From Pseudomonas sp. PDM14 (GTDB lineage Bacteria > Pseudomonadota > Gammaproteobacteria > Pseudomonadales > Pseudomonadaceae): 64,000 bases of DNA. A program made the position numbers and the translations under genes. Under the pieces are notes generated by a model, which was given only the letters and a program-made list of their open reading frames with translations, was not told where the DNA came from and made no database searches. Shown here in pieces: positions 1-9,829 of this stretch; within the stretch, counting starts at the first letter, position 1; every line of letters starts with the position of its first letter. The stretch is taken from assembly GCF_014851905.1 (NCBI RefSeq), contig NZ_JACVAQ010000001.1, positions 2,232,001 to 2,296,000 on the forward strand, read 5' to 3'.

Positions 1-61
1 AACAACCCCGCCAACCGCGTTGGGTGTTCTGAGCCCAAATTATCGCCGAGGAGAACGCATC

Positions 62-229
62 ATGTGGATCATCAGCCTGTTCGTCACCCTCCTCCTGGCC
101 GTGCTGAGCGCTTCCGTAGGCAGCGCCTGGCTGGTCGGTCTGGCCCTCAACGAGAGTCGCGACACCAGCGATATCGACGAGTCGCGCCAGGTCCGTACCG
201 AGAGCAATTTCGAGTCCATTGGTGCCTGA
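62..229 (+). CDS. Small single-pass membrane protein, unknown function (55 aa)
   Basis: The ATG at 62 follows a GAGGAG ribosome-binding site at the usual distance, so I chose it over an in-frame start further upstream. The protein has one hydrophobic segment at about residues 3-28 ([17 protein letters not shown] onward). A charged, Asp/Glu/Arg-rich tail of about 25 residues follows, with no cysteines. This suggests one membrane anchor with a short soluble tail. I do not recognise a family. It lies 86 bases upstream of a DUF1328 membrane protein on the same strand, and each gene has its own ribosome-binding site, so cotranscription is possible but not shown. Confidence 0.6.
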   Translation: MWIISLFVTLLLAVLSASVGSAWLVGLALNESRDTSDIDESRQVRTESNFESIGA

Positions 230-315
230 ACGGCAAAAAAGGACTGCACCTTTTCACTGCTTCACCGTTCCAAAGTGATGTACCGCAAGACCACAAAAAG
301 TTAAGGAGAAATGCC

Positions 316-480
316 ATGTTGAGCTGGGCCATAACCTTCCTGATCATCGCCATCGTCGCTGCAGTACTTGGCTTCGGTGGTATCGCCGGCACGGCTACTG
401 GCATCGCCAAGATCCTGTTCGTGGTGTTCCTGGTGATGTTCATTGTGTCGTTCGTCATGGGTCGTCGCCCACGAGGCTAG
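316..480 (+). CDS. DUF1328/UPF0391 family small membrane protein (54 aa)
   Basis: The protein is almost entirely hydrophobic. Two membrane segments (about residues 3-22 and 28-48) are separated by a Gly/Ala-rich turn, [14 protein letters not shown], and the end is basic (GRRPRG). This sequence, arrangement and length are typical of the DUF1328 (YtjA/UPF0391) family, which is widespread in proteobacteria and has no assigned biochemical function. The start at 316 sits behind AAGGAG at 303-308. An ATG five bases earlier is out of frame. The gene belongs to a run of short envelope-protein genes ahead of the broken lysozyme inhibitor. The family call is firm and the role unknown. Confidence 0.85.
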   Translation: MLSWAITFLIIAIVAAVLGFGGIAGTATGIAKILFVVFLVMFIVSFVMGRRPRG

Positions 481-503
481 ACCGCAAGACCAGAGGAGTT
501 GCA

Positions 504-964
504 ATGCGTCACCTGAAGACCTTCGCCGCCGGGTTGCTGCTGGCCAGCAGCGCGGTGGCGGTGGCCGCGACCGCGATGCCGAGTTGCGCCTGACCGAGCT
601 GCTGAGCAGCGATGTGCAGTACCAGCAAACCTGGCAGAAGGTCGTCGAACAGGAAGATCGACTACCCGAATGGGTGATCAACCTGAGTGGCACCGCACCG
701 CCAATGACGGCGGTGGAGAATGAAGGCGACAGGTACCTGGTGGGCGAACTGTGCGAAGCGCACGACTGTTTCAACCAGCGTCTGTATGTAGCCTTCAGCT
801 GGGACAAGGATGCCGCGTACGCCCTGTACGTGCAGCTGCCGCAAGGCCTGGCTGCCGACCAGGCGCCCAGCCGCCACGCCAGCCTGCGCTGGCTCGGCAA
901 GCCGGACGCCAAACTGCAGAAGATTCTGCAAGAACGCTTGAGTGCCGATCCGAACTGGAATTGA
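504..964 (+). pseudogene. ivy: Ivy-type lysozyme inhibitor gene, frameshifted after the signal peptide
   Basis: An ATG at 504 behind GAGGAG opens a frame encoding a typical signal peptide (MRHLKTFAAGLLLASSAVAV), but it stops after about 29 residues. The mature domain continues without interruption in another frame, from about 580 to 964, starting with DAELRLTELL. It contains the motif CEAHDC, matching the C-x-x-H-D-C inhibitory loop of Ivy, which blocks the lysozyme active site in the periplasm. The frame change fits loss of one base near 570-590. Without it the product would be an ordinary exported inhibitor of about 150 residues. As read, the cell would make only the signal peptide. A sequencing error is a real alternative. 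Confidence 0.65.
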
Positions 965-1300
965 TCGGCAAGAACCTGCCCTGTTGCCTGACGACCCGTC
1001 GGCAAGCGGGCTAGTGACCAGGGGGCCGGGATGCACTGCGCCAGGGATGGGCGGTGTGACCTAGGGGTACAGGGAGTACCTCCGTGAGCGGGCCGGGTCA
1101 GGAGGCTGAACCGCGGGGTTGGTACCACCAGCCCTGCGGTAGAGCCATATCGATTGCCAGGCGGCAGATTCCTGCAGCGCCTTTTTTATCCCTTCATCTA
1201 TATAGCCCGCGACTCGCCCTCTTAGATGCCTGCCGACATCACGGGGCGACCGAGGCGTGCCCAGGCGTTATCATCCGCCCATCGTTTGCGGGGGTAGAGC
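965..1300 (+). other. 336-base gap with no credible gene; possible small transcript ending in a terminator
   Basis: No convincing coding frame lies here. The plus strand holds several GGA-containing segments (CAGGGATGG, ACAGGGAGTACC, GTCAGGAGGC) at about 1040-1110 and ends in a terminator-like hairpin with a T-run at 1159-1187. That hairpin is about 200 bases past the end of the Ivy gene, so the stretch is either a long 3' untranslated region or a short stand-alone RNA. I could not match it to a known RNA family and I see no convincing promoter. Confidence 0.35.
1159..1187 (+). terminator. Probable Rho-independent terminator
   Basis: The stem AGGCGGCAG pairs with CTGC(AG)CGCCT across an ATTC loop with a two-base bulge, and is followed directly by a run of T. 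It points along the plus strand, downstream of the Ivy remnant and upstream of the SpmA/SpmB-like gene. Confidence 0.6.
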
Positions 1301-2527
1301 ATGCTTAACGGCCTGTGGCTGAGCTTTTTCGTGATTGCGGCAGTCGCTGCGCTGGTGCGCTGGATCGGCGGTGACCCGGGTGTCTGGGCGGCGATGGTGG
1401 AAAGCCTATTCGCCATGGCCAAGCTGTCGGTGGAGGTGATGGTCCTGCTGTTCGGCACCCTCACACTGTGGCTGGGCTTTTTGCGCATCGCTGAAAAGGC
1501 TGGGCTGATCGACATCCTCGCGCGCCTGCTCGGTCCGTTGTTCGCCCGCCTGATGCCCGATGTGCCGCGCGGCCATCCGGCACTCGGCCTGGTCACCCTG
1601 AGCTTCACCGCCAACGGCCTGGGCCTGGACAATGCCGCCACGCCCATTGGCCTCAAGGCGATGAAGGCCCTGCAGGAACTTAACCCCAACCCGACCAGCG
1701 CGACCAACGCGCAGGTGCTGTTCATGGTGATGAACGCCTCGTCGTTCGTCCTGCTGCCGGTGTCGATCTTCATGTACCGCGCCCAGGCCGGCGCCACCGA
1801 CCCGGCCCTGGTGTTCCTGCCGATTCTGCTGGCCAACGCCATTTCCACTCTCACCGCACTGCTCTCCGTGGCGTTCATGCAGCGCCTCAAGCTTGGCGAT
1901 CCGGTGTTGTTGGCCTGGTTCGGCGGCGCCGCGTTGCTGCTCGGTGGCTTCATGGCGACGCTGGCCGGGCTGAGTGCCGCGGCGTTGTCGAGCCTGTCCT
2001 CGCTGCTGGGCAACCTGACCCTGTTCGGCCTGATCCTCAGTTTCCTGCTGCTCGGTGCGCTGCGTCGGGTGCCGGTGTACGAGAGCTTCGTCGAGGGTGC
2101 CAAGGAAGGCTTCGAGGTGGCGAAAAGCCTGCTGCCGTACCTGGTGGCGATGCTCTGCGCGGTCGGTGTATTGCGCGCCTCCGGTGCCCTCGACGTGCTG
2201 CTGGAAGGCATCCGCTGGTGCGTCGAAGGCCTGGGCTGGGACACCCGCTTCGTCGAGGCATTGCCTACCGGGCTGGTCAAGCCGTTCTCCGGCAGCGCGG
2301 CGCGGGCGATGCTCATCGAAACCATGCAGACCAGTGGCGTCGACAGCTTCCCGGCGCTGGTCGCGGCGACCATGCAGGGCAGCACTGAAACCACCTTCTA
2401 TGTACTCGCCGTGTACTTCGGCGCGGTCGGCATCCAACGTGCGCGGCACGCCGTGGGTTGTGCCCTGCTCGCCGACCTGGCCGGGGTGCTGGCGTCGATC
2501 GGCGTGTGCTACTGGTTCTTCGGCTGA
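1301..2527 (+). CDS. SpmA/SpmB-like nucleoside-recognition (Gate) domain membrane protein
   Basis: This 408-residue polytopic membrane protein looks like a fusion of the Bacillus spore maturation proteins SpmA and SpmB. Each half carries a Gate/nucleoside-recognition-type core. The first half has the motif LSFTANGLGLDNAATPIG, typical of SpmA. The second half has LPTGLVKPFSGSAARAM and MQGSTETTFY, typical of SpmB. Such fused proteins are common in non-sporulating gamma-proteobacteria, usually annotated as nucleoside recognition domain proteins, with unproven substrate. At least eight hydrophobic segments are visible. The ATG at 1301 follows a purine-rich stretch. The gene converges with the diguanylate cyclase gene, with only seven bases between their ends. 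Family call firm, function uncertain. Confidence 0.85.
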   Translation: MLNGLWLSFFVIAAVAALVRWIGGDPGVWAAMVESLFAMAKLSVEVMVLLFGTLTLWLGFLRIAEKAGLIDILARLLGPLFARLMPDVPRGHPALGLVTLSFTANGLGLDNAATPIGLKAMKALQELNPNPTSATNAQVLFMVMNASSFVLLPVSIFMYRAQAGATDPALVFLPILLANAISTLTALLSVAFMQRLKLGDPVLLAWFGGAALLLGGFMATLAGLSAAALSSLSSLLGNLTLFGLILSFLLLGALRRVPVYESFVEGAKEGFEVAKSLLPYLVAMLCAVGVLRASGALDVLLEGIRWCVEGLGWDTRFVEALPTGLVKPFSGSAARAMLIETMQTSGVDSFPALVAATMQGSTETTFYVLAVYFGAVGIQRARHAVGCALLADLAGVLASIGVCYWFFG

Positions 2528-2534
2528 CGGCGGC

Positions 2535-4436
<1,902 letters not shown>

Positions 4437-4585
4437 GCAGACACTCCGACGGTTTTTGGTTTTTTGGTCGCTGCAGTCGACCTATAGCAGTGATGCGCGT
4501 CCGCGTACAAGCGAACAAGAGGATGACCCGATCCGGCGACGCGAGGTTCACGCTGCAATGCACGCTGTCAGTTAGAAAGACTGGA

Positions 4586-4641
4586 GTCATTCCGACCGCT
4601 CAGGGTCGATTTGACCGCGCTAGTCAGGGAGTCATACGGAC
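4586..4641 (+). promoter_or_regulatory. Three NorR/FhpR-type activator sites upstream of hmp
   Basis: Three copies of GTC-N5-GAC occur in 56 bases: GTCATTCCGAC (4586-4596), GTCGATTTGAC (4605-4615) and GTCATACGGAC (4631-4641). All fit the GT-N7-AC site bound by NorR, the NO-responsive sigma-54 activator, which in E. coli binds three such sites. The second also fits the longer GGT-N7-ACC form. In Pseudomonas the NorR-like FhpR controls flavohemoprotein. No regulator gene is adjacent, so it would act from elsewhere. The rest of the 307-base gap (4437-4743) is AT-rich near 4645-4685 and holds no gene. Confidence 0.65.
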
Positions 4642-4682
4642 CGCTAAATTTGTAAATATATGATTTATAACAAATAAAAATA

Positions 4683-4698
4683 TGGCACGGATTCTGGA
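4683..4698 (+). promoter_or_regulatory. Candidate sigma-54 promoter for hmp
   Basis: TGGCACG at 4683-4689 matches the -24 element exactly. The -12 position reads CTGGA rather than TTGCA, so the conserved GC is only half kept. It lies about 42 bases after the last NorR-type site and about 45 bases before the hmp start, where such a promoter would be expected. The imperfect -12 element keeps confidence moderate. Confidence 0.45.
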
Positions 4699-4743
4699 AT
4701 AACTCCGCTAGAAACCAAACCCTGCGTGCAACCGGAGTCACCC

Positions 4744-5925
4744 ATGCTATCCGCTCAACAGACCGCCCTGATCAAAGCCACCGTGCCACTGCTGGAAAGC
4801 GGCGGTGAAGCACTGACCACCCACTTCTACCGGATGATGCTCAGTGAGCACCCGGAAGTGCGCCCGCTGTTCAACCAGGCCCACCAGGCCAGCGGCGATC
4901 AACCGCGCGCCCTGGCCAACGGCGTGCTGATGTATGCCCGTCACATCGACCAGCTGCAGGAGCTCGGCCCGCTGGTCGGCCGTGTGGTCAACAAGCACGT
5001 TTCGCTGCAGATCCTGCCCGAGCATTACCCGATCGTCGGCGGCTGCCTGCTGCGCGCCATCCGCGAAGTGCTCGGCGCCGAGATCGCCACCGACGAAGTG
5101 ATCGACGCCTGGACCTTGGCCTACGGCCAGCTCGCCGATCTGCTGATCGGTGCCGAAGAGGAGGTCTACACCGCCACCGAGCGCTCCCACGGTGGCTGGC
5201 GCGGCGGACGTGCCTTCCGCGTGGCGCGCAAGGTCGCCGAGAGCGAGGAGATCACCTCCTTCTACCTGCAGCCGGTCGACGGCGGTGCGGTGATCGACTT
5301 CATCCCCGGCCAGTACATCGGCCTGCGTCTGCACCTCGACGGCGAAGAGGTGCGTCGCAATTACTCGCTGTCCGCCGGCGCCAATGGTGTCGACTACCGC
5401 ATCAGCGTCAAGCGCGAGCCCGGTGGTCGCGTCTCCAACTACCTGCACGACCAGCTGCACGAAGGTGACGAGCTCGAGCTGTTCGCGCCGGCTGGCGACT
5501 TCACCCTGAACCGTTCGGCCAAGCCACTGGTGCTGATCAGCGCCGGGGTCGGCATCACCCCGCTGCTGACCATGCTCGAAAGCGCGGTGCACAGCGGCCG
5601 GCCGATTCGCTTCATCCACTGCGCCCGCCACGCCGGCGTGCGCGCCTTCGGTGAGCGCGTCGCCGAACTGGCCGCCGAGCACCCGCAACTGCAGCACTAC
5701 GTCTGCTACAACGAGCCGCGTGCGGACGACGTAGCCGATGCGGTGGGCTTCCTCAGCCGCGAACAGCTGGCGGCCTGGCTGCCTGCAGACCGCGACATCG
5801 ACGCCTACTTCCTCGGCCCGAAACCCTTCATGGCCATGCTCAAGCGCAACCTGCGCGACCTCGGCGTTCCGGAACAGCAGAGCCGCTACGAGTTCTTCGG
5901 CCCCGCGTCCTCGCTCGACGCCTGA
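4744..5925 (+). CDS. hmp: Flavohemoprotein, nitric oxide dioxygenase
   Basis: This cytosolic enzyme converts NO and O2 to nitrate using NAD(P)H. The 393-residue protein has a globin domain (1-138) with the proximal histidine at His85 (NKHVSLQI). An FAD domain with RNYSLS and an NAD domain with AGVGITPLL follow. Length and order match the family. I chose the ATG at 4744 because GGAG lies just upstream and MLSAQQTALIKATVP is the usual beginning. An upstream GTG at 4726 would add six atypical residues. Three NorR/FhpR-type sites and a candidate sigma-54 promoter precede it, suggesting NO induction. The Pseudomonas synonym is fhp. Confidence 0.95.
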   Translation: MLSAQQTALIKATVPLLESGGEALTTHFYRMMLSEHPEVRPLFNQAHQASGDQPRALANGVLMYARHIDQLQELGPLVGRVVNKHVSLQILPEHYPIVGGCLLRAIREVLGAEIATDEVIDAWTLAYGQLADLLIGAEEEVYTATERSHGGWRGGRAFRVARKVAESEEITSFYLQPVDGGAVIDFIPGQYIGLRLHLDGEEVRRNYSLSAGANGVDYRISVKREPGGRVSNYLHDQLHEGDELELFAPAGDFTLNRSAKPLVLISAGVGITPLLTMLESAVHSGRPIRFIHCARHAGVRAFGERVAELAAEHPQLQHYVCYNEPRADDVADAVGFLSREQLAAWLPADRDIDAYFLGPKPFMAMLKRNLRDLGVPEQQSRYEFFGPASSLDA

Positions 5926-5948
5926 GTCCGGCCTTGCAGCCTCGCAAC

Positions 5949-5979
5949 ACGCCCGCCGACGCTGCCGCCGGGCGTTTTT
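5949..5979. terminator. Terminator between hmp and the GGDEF-EAL gene
   Basis: ACGCCCG and CGGGCGT form a stem around a GC-rich loop, followed by TTTTT on the plus strand. It ends hmp and lies at the 3' end of the convergent GGDEF-EAL gene. Confidence 0.6.
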
Positions 5980-5982
5980 GCG

Positions 5983-8265
5983 CTAGGCCTGTTCGCTGGC
6001 TCGCGGTAGCTGTGCGAGCAGTTCGTCGACCGGTTGCGGGCGGCCGAACCAGTAGCCCTGGCCCAGGCCGCAGCCGAGTTCGAGCAGGTAGCTGGCCTGC
6101 GCTTCGGTTTCGATGCCTTCGGCGAGCACACGCAGACCCAGGCTCTTGCCCAGGGTGATGACTGCGCGGGCGATGGCGGCGTCGTCGTTGTCCTGAGGCA
6201 GGCCGTGGACGAAGCTCTGGTCGAGCTTCAGCTTGTCCACCGGCAGGCGTTTGAGGCGGGCCAGTGACGAGTAGCCGGTGCCGAAATCGTCGATCGCCAG
6301 GCGCACGCCCAGTGCGCGCAGGTGCAGCAGCAGTTCCATGGCCCGGTCCGGGTCATCCATCACCGCACTTTCGGTGACTTCCAGTTCCAGGCGCGCCGGG
6401 TCGAGGCCGGTCTTGGCCAGCACCTGGGCGACCTGCTGATCCAGCTCGCCGCGGCTGAACAGGCGGCTGGAGACGTTGACCGCGACGAACTCCAGGGTCA
6501 CGCCCTGCTCCAGCCAGCGGCACATCTGCTGGCAGGCCTGCTGCAGCACCCAGGCGTCGATGGCGGCGATCAGCCCGCTGTCCTCGGCGATGGGGATGAA
6601 CTCGATCGGCGGCACCAGGCCGCGTTGCGGGTGTTGCCAGCGCACCAGCGCCTCGACGCCGAGCATGCGCCGGTCGTCGAGGCTGTGGATCGGCTGGTAG
6701 TACACGCGCAGCTGATCCTGCAGCAGGGCCTGGCGCAGCTCGGCCTCGAGCTTGACCCGCTGCTGGGCGACGGCGGTCATGTCCTGGCTGTAGAAGCTGA
6801 AGGTCTGCCGGCCGCTGCTCTTGGCACGGAACAGCGCCGAGTCGGCGTTGCGCAGCAGTTGCTCGACCGAGGTGCCGTCGTCGGGGAACAGGCTGATGCC
6901 GATGCTGGCGCTGATGAACAGCGTCTCGCCATTGATCTCGAACGGCTTGGCCAGGCTGTCGAGCAGGCGTTGGGCCAGGGTCGAGGCCTGCTCGGCGTGC
7001 GCGCAGTTGTCGCTGAGCACGCCGAACTCGTCGCCGCCCAGGCGTGCCAGGGTGGCCTTGTGTTCCACCTCGATCAGCAGGCGCTCGCCGATCAGCTTGA
7101 GCAGTTGGTCACCGATGTTGTGCCCCAGGCTCTCGTTGATGATCTTGAAGTGGTCGAGGTCGATCAGCAGCAGCGCGCCGCGGATCTTCTCGCGCTTGGC
7201 GCGCTGCGCGGCCTGCTCGATACGCTCGCTGAACAGCAGGCGGTTGGGCAGGGCCGTGAGCGGGTCGTGGTGGGCCAGATAGTCCAGCTCGTGTTGCGAG
7301 TGCTTGATCGCGCTGATGTCGGAGAATACTGCGACGTAGTGGCTGAGGTTGCCGTTCTCGTCGTGAATGGCGCGGATGCACTGCCACATCGGGAAGATGT
7401 CGCCGTCCTTGCGCCGGTTCCAGATCTCGCCGCTCCACGAGCCGCGCTGCTCCAGCGAGTGCCAGAGCGTTTGATAGAAGGCCTGGTCGTGGCGACCGGA
7501 CTTGAACAGCGACGGGTTCTGCCCGAGCACTTCGTCGAGGGTGAAGCCGGTGATGCGGCTGAACGCCGGGTTGACGTGGACGATGTGCTGCGCGGCGTCG
7601 GTGACCACCACGCCTTCCTGGGTGCTGTCGAACACGGCGGCGGCCTGGCGCAGGCTTTCTTCGTCGGCGCGGCGCTGGGTGATGTCGACGGCGGTGCCGA
7701 TGAAGCGCTGTGGCCTGCCCGTGGCATCGAACAGCAGCTGGCCGCGGGCGTGAATCCAGCGGTAGCTGCCGTCGCGGTGGCGCAGGCGGAACACGCCGGC
7801 GTAATGCGGGCTACGCTCGTCGAGCAGGGTGCGCAGGCGCTGTTCGGCGAGGCCACGGTCGTCGGGGTGCAGGCGGTCCTTCCAGGCGTCGGGCGTGTCG
7901 CCGAACTCGTCGCGCTGGTAGCCGAGGATTTCGCAGTAGCGGCGCGAGTAGAACACCTTGGGCGCGCCGACTTCCCAATCCCACAGGCCTTCCTGGGCCG
8001 AGTCCATGGCCAGGGTCAGGCGTTCCTCGCTGTCGCGCAGGGCGTCGTCGGCCTGCAGTTGCTGGCGGTCGCGCTGGCTGAGGACGATGAACAGCAGAAG
8101 TCCGGTGACCAGCACGAAGGCCACGCCCTTGAACACTTCGATGCCCACCGGCAACTGGCCGGGGGTGCCCAGCCGCAGCAACAGGCTGTCGCCACCGATC
8201 ACCCACAGCAGGGCCACGAACAGGTAGAGCAGGGTCAGGGGGAGCGGGCGACGGGGTACTTTCAT
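5983..8265 (-). CDS. Membrane PAS-PAS-GGDEF-EAL c-di-GMP protein (PA0285-like)
   Basis: A 760-residue protein with two N-terminal membrane helices (about 10-32 and 43-64), two PAS/PAC domains (about 80-200 and 205-320), a GGDEF domain and a C-terminal EAL domain. Both signature motifs are intact: LGGDEFG and EALVRW, plus DFGTGYSSL in the EAL part. There is no RxxD site five residues before GGDEF, so product inhibition is unlikely. It may make or break c-di-GMP. I chose the ATG at 8265 because the only earlier in-frame start is a TTG that adds 20 atypical residues. Its divergent position beside desA matches P. aeruginosa PA0285/PA0286, which I recall as the same pair. Confidence 0.88.
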   Translation of the reverse strand: MKVPRRPLPLTLLYLFVALLWVIGGDSLLLRLGTPGQLPVGIEVFKGVAFVLVTGLLLFIVLSQRDRQQLQADDALRDSEERLTLAMDSAQEGLWDWEVGAPKVFYSRRYCEILGYQRDEFGDTPDAWKDRLHPDDRGLAEQRLRTLLDERSPHYAGVFRLRHRDGSYRWIHARGQLLFDATGRPQRFIGTAVDITQRRADEESLRQAAAVFDSTQEGVVVTDAAQHIVHVNPAFSRITGFTLDEVLGQNPSLFKSGRHDQAFYQTLWHSLEQRGSWSGEIWNRRKDGDIFPMWQCIRAIHDENGNLSHYVAVFSDISAIKHSQHELDYLAHHDPLTALPNRLLFSERIEQAAQRAKREKIRGALLLIDLDHFKIINESLGHNIGDQLLKLIGERLLIEVEHKATLARLGGDEFGVLSDNCAHAEQASTLAQRLLDSLAKPFEINGETLFISASIGISLFPDDGTSVEQLLRNADSALFRAKSSGRQTFSFYSQDMTAVAQQRVKLEAELRQALLQDQLRVYYQPIHSLDDRRMLGVEALVRWQHPQRGLVPPIEFIPIAEDSGLIAAIDAWVLQQACQQMCRWLEQGVTLEFVAVNVSSRLFSRGELDQQVAQVLAKTGLDPARLELEVTESAVMDDPDRAMELLLHLRALGVRLAIDDFGTGYSSLARLKRLPVDKLKLDQSFVHGLPQDNDDAAIARAVITLGKSLGLRVLAEGIETEAQASYLLELGCGLGQGYWFGRPQPVDELLAQLPRASEQA

Positions 8266-8307
8266 CGGCGAACGGCGGGCCTGGCTGGGGAATGCGAATT
8301 GCCGCAC

Positions 8308-8356
8308 ATTATAGATAAGTAACAATCCAGTGCGTTCGATTCTAAAGGCGCACTGG
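8308..8356. promoter_or_regulatory. Divergent promoter region with an 8-bp inverted repeat, GGDEF-EAL gene/desA
   Basis: A perfect minus-strand -10 box, TATAAT, lies at 8308-8313. Centred about 40 bases from the implied start is a perfect inverted repeat, CCAGTGCG (8327-8334) and CGCACTGG (8349-8356), with a 14-base spacer. It lies between the two divergent genes and could be an operator for either. I do not recognise the regulator. Confidence 0.45.
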
Positions 8357-8447
8357 TTTTCTCACCCCGCTCGTAGATAATGCGATCAGGTCTGTCGTGC
8401 GGACCGTCTCTCTTCGCCGCTTCTTTCCCCGCGAGGCAACACCATCC

Positions 8448-9638
8448 ATGTGGTACAACGGCTTCCTCGATCTGTCGGTCTGGCAACTCATCGCCGTGAC
8501 CCTGGTGATCACCCACATCACCATCGTCAGCGTTACTGTTTACCTGCATCGTTACTCCGCGCACCGTTCGCTGGAACTGCATCCCGCGCTCAAACATTTC
8601 TTCCGCTTCTGGCTGTGGATGACCACTGGCCAGAACACCCGCGAGTGGACGGCCATCCACCGCAAGCACCATGCCAAATGCGAAACCGTCGATGACCCGC
8701 ACAGCCCGGTGATCAAGGGCCTGGGTACCGTGCTGCGCACCGGCGCCGAGCTTTACCAGCAGGAGGCGAAGAACGCCGACACCCTGCGCATCTACGGCAA
8801 GAACTGCCCGGAAGACTGGGTCGAGCGTAACGTTTACTCGCGCTTCCCGATGGGCGGCATCATCCTCATGGCGATCATCGACCTGGCCCTGTTCGGCGTG
8901 CTCGGCATCACCGTCTGGGCGATCCAGATGATGTGGATCCCGGTGTGGGCCGCGGGCGTGATCAACGGCCTCGGCCATGCCGTCGGCTACCGCAACTTCG
9001 AATGCCGCGATGCCGCCACCAACCTGGTGCCGTGGGGCATCCTGATCGGCGGCGAAGAGCTGCACAACAACCACCACACCTACCCCAACAGCGCCAAGCT
9101 GTCGGTGAAGAAGTGGGAGTTCGACATGGGCTGGGCGTGGATTCAGCTGTTCAGCTTCCTGCGCCTGGCCAAGGTGCAGCGCGTGGCGCCCATCGCCCAC
9201 CGCGTCGCCGGCAAGCAGCAGCTGGATATGGACACGGCAATGGCCATCCTCAACAACCGTTTCCAGATCATGGCGCAGTACCGCAAGCTGGTGATCAAGC
9301 CGCTGGTGCAGCAGGAACTGGCCAAGGCCGACGAGTCGGTGCGCCACCTGTTCCGCCGCGCCAAGCGCCTGCTGTCGCGTGAGACCAGCCTGCTCGACGA
9401 GCAGCACCAGCAGCGCATCGCCGCCATGCTGGAGCAGAGCCACGCGCTGAAGGTGATCTACGAGAAGCGCATCGCCCTGCAGCAGATCTGGGTGAAGACC
9501 AGCGCCAACGGCCACGAGATGCTCGAAGCCATCAAGCAGTGGGTGCACGACGCCGAGGCCAGCGGCATCCAGTCGCTGCGCGACTTCGCCGAGCAACTCA
9601 AGACCTACTCGCTGCGCCCGGTCGCCGCGACGGCCTGA
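8448..9638 (+). CDS. desA: Membrane acyl-lipid delta-9 fatty acid desaturase
   Basis: An oxygen-dependent enzyme that introduces a double bond into acyl chains of membrane phospholipids. The 396-residue protein has the three histidine boxes of membrane desaturases: HRYSAH (34-39), HRKHH (71-75) and HNNHH near residue 210. These bind the di-iron centre. Hydrophobic segments lie before and between the boxes, and the C-terminal third is charged and helical. I started at the ATG at 8448 (MWYNGFLDL), the usual DesA beginning; the in-frame upstream extension looks non-coding. The divergent GGDEF-EAL neighbour matches the P. aeruginosa desA (PA0286) locus. A strong terminator follows the stop. Confidence 0.92.
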   Translation: MWYNGFLDLSVWQLIAVTLVITHITIVSVTVYLHRYSAHRSLELHPALKHFFRFWLWMTTGQNTREWTAIHRKHHAKCETVDDPHSPVIKGLGTVLRTGAELYQQEAKNADTLRIYGKNCPEDWVERNVYSRFPMGGIILMAIIDLALFGVLGITVWAIQMMWIPVWAAGVINGLGHAVGYRNFECRDAATNLVPWGILIGGEELHNNHHTYPNSAKLSVKKWEFDMGWAWIQLFSFLRLAKVQRVAPIAHRVAGKQQLDMDTAMAILNNRFQIMAQYRKLVIKPLVQQELAKADESVRHLFRRAKRLLSRETSLLDEQHQQRIAAMLEQSHALKVIYEKRIALQQIWVKTSANGHEMLEAIKQWVHDAEASGIQSLRDFAEQLKTYSLRPVAATA

Positions 9639-9652
9639 GCCACTGAGCAATG

Positions 9653-9680
9653 AAAAAGCCCGCCACTCGGCGGGCTTTTT
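9653..9680. terminator. Terminator after desA
   Basis: AAAAAGCCCGCC and GGCGGGCTTTTT form a near-perfect symmetrical hairpin that can work on both strands. Confidence 0.85.
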
Positions 9681-9829
9681 CATGCCCGCGATTCGCGTCC
9701 TACCGCCCGTCCGTCAGCGCCGTGATCCGCCGCCCTGTCATCCGGATCAAGGAACCCGTTTCCTTCACCTATAGTCAGGTCTATCAGGGGTGATACTCCG
9801 GTCGCTGCCAGGCAACGCTCGGACTTTCT

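Noticed and set aside
8266..8325. TTG start giving 20 extra residues to the PAS-GGDEF-EAL protein
   Set aside because: The extension overlaps the TATAAT-containing promoter region and does not look like a signal or domain sequence.
9740..9760. Possible Anr box before the broken BdlA-like gene (GTCATCCGGATCAA)
   Set aside because: One half-site fits, but the other differs at two positions, too weak to call.
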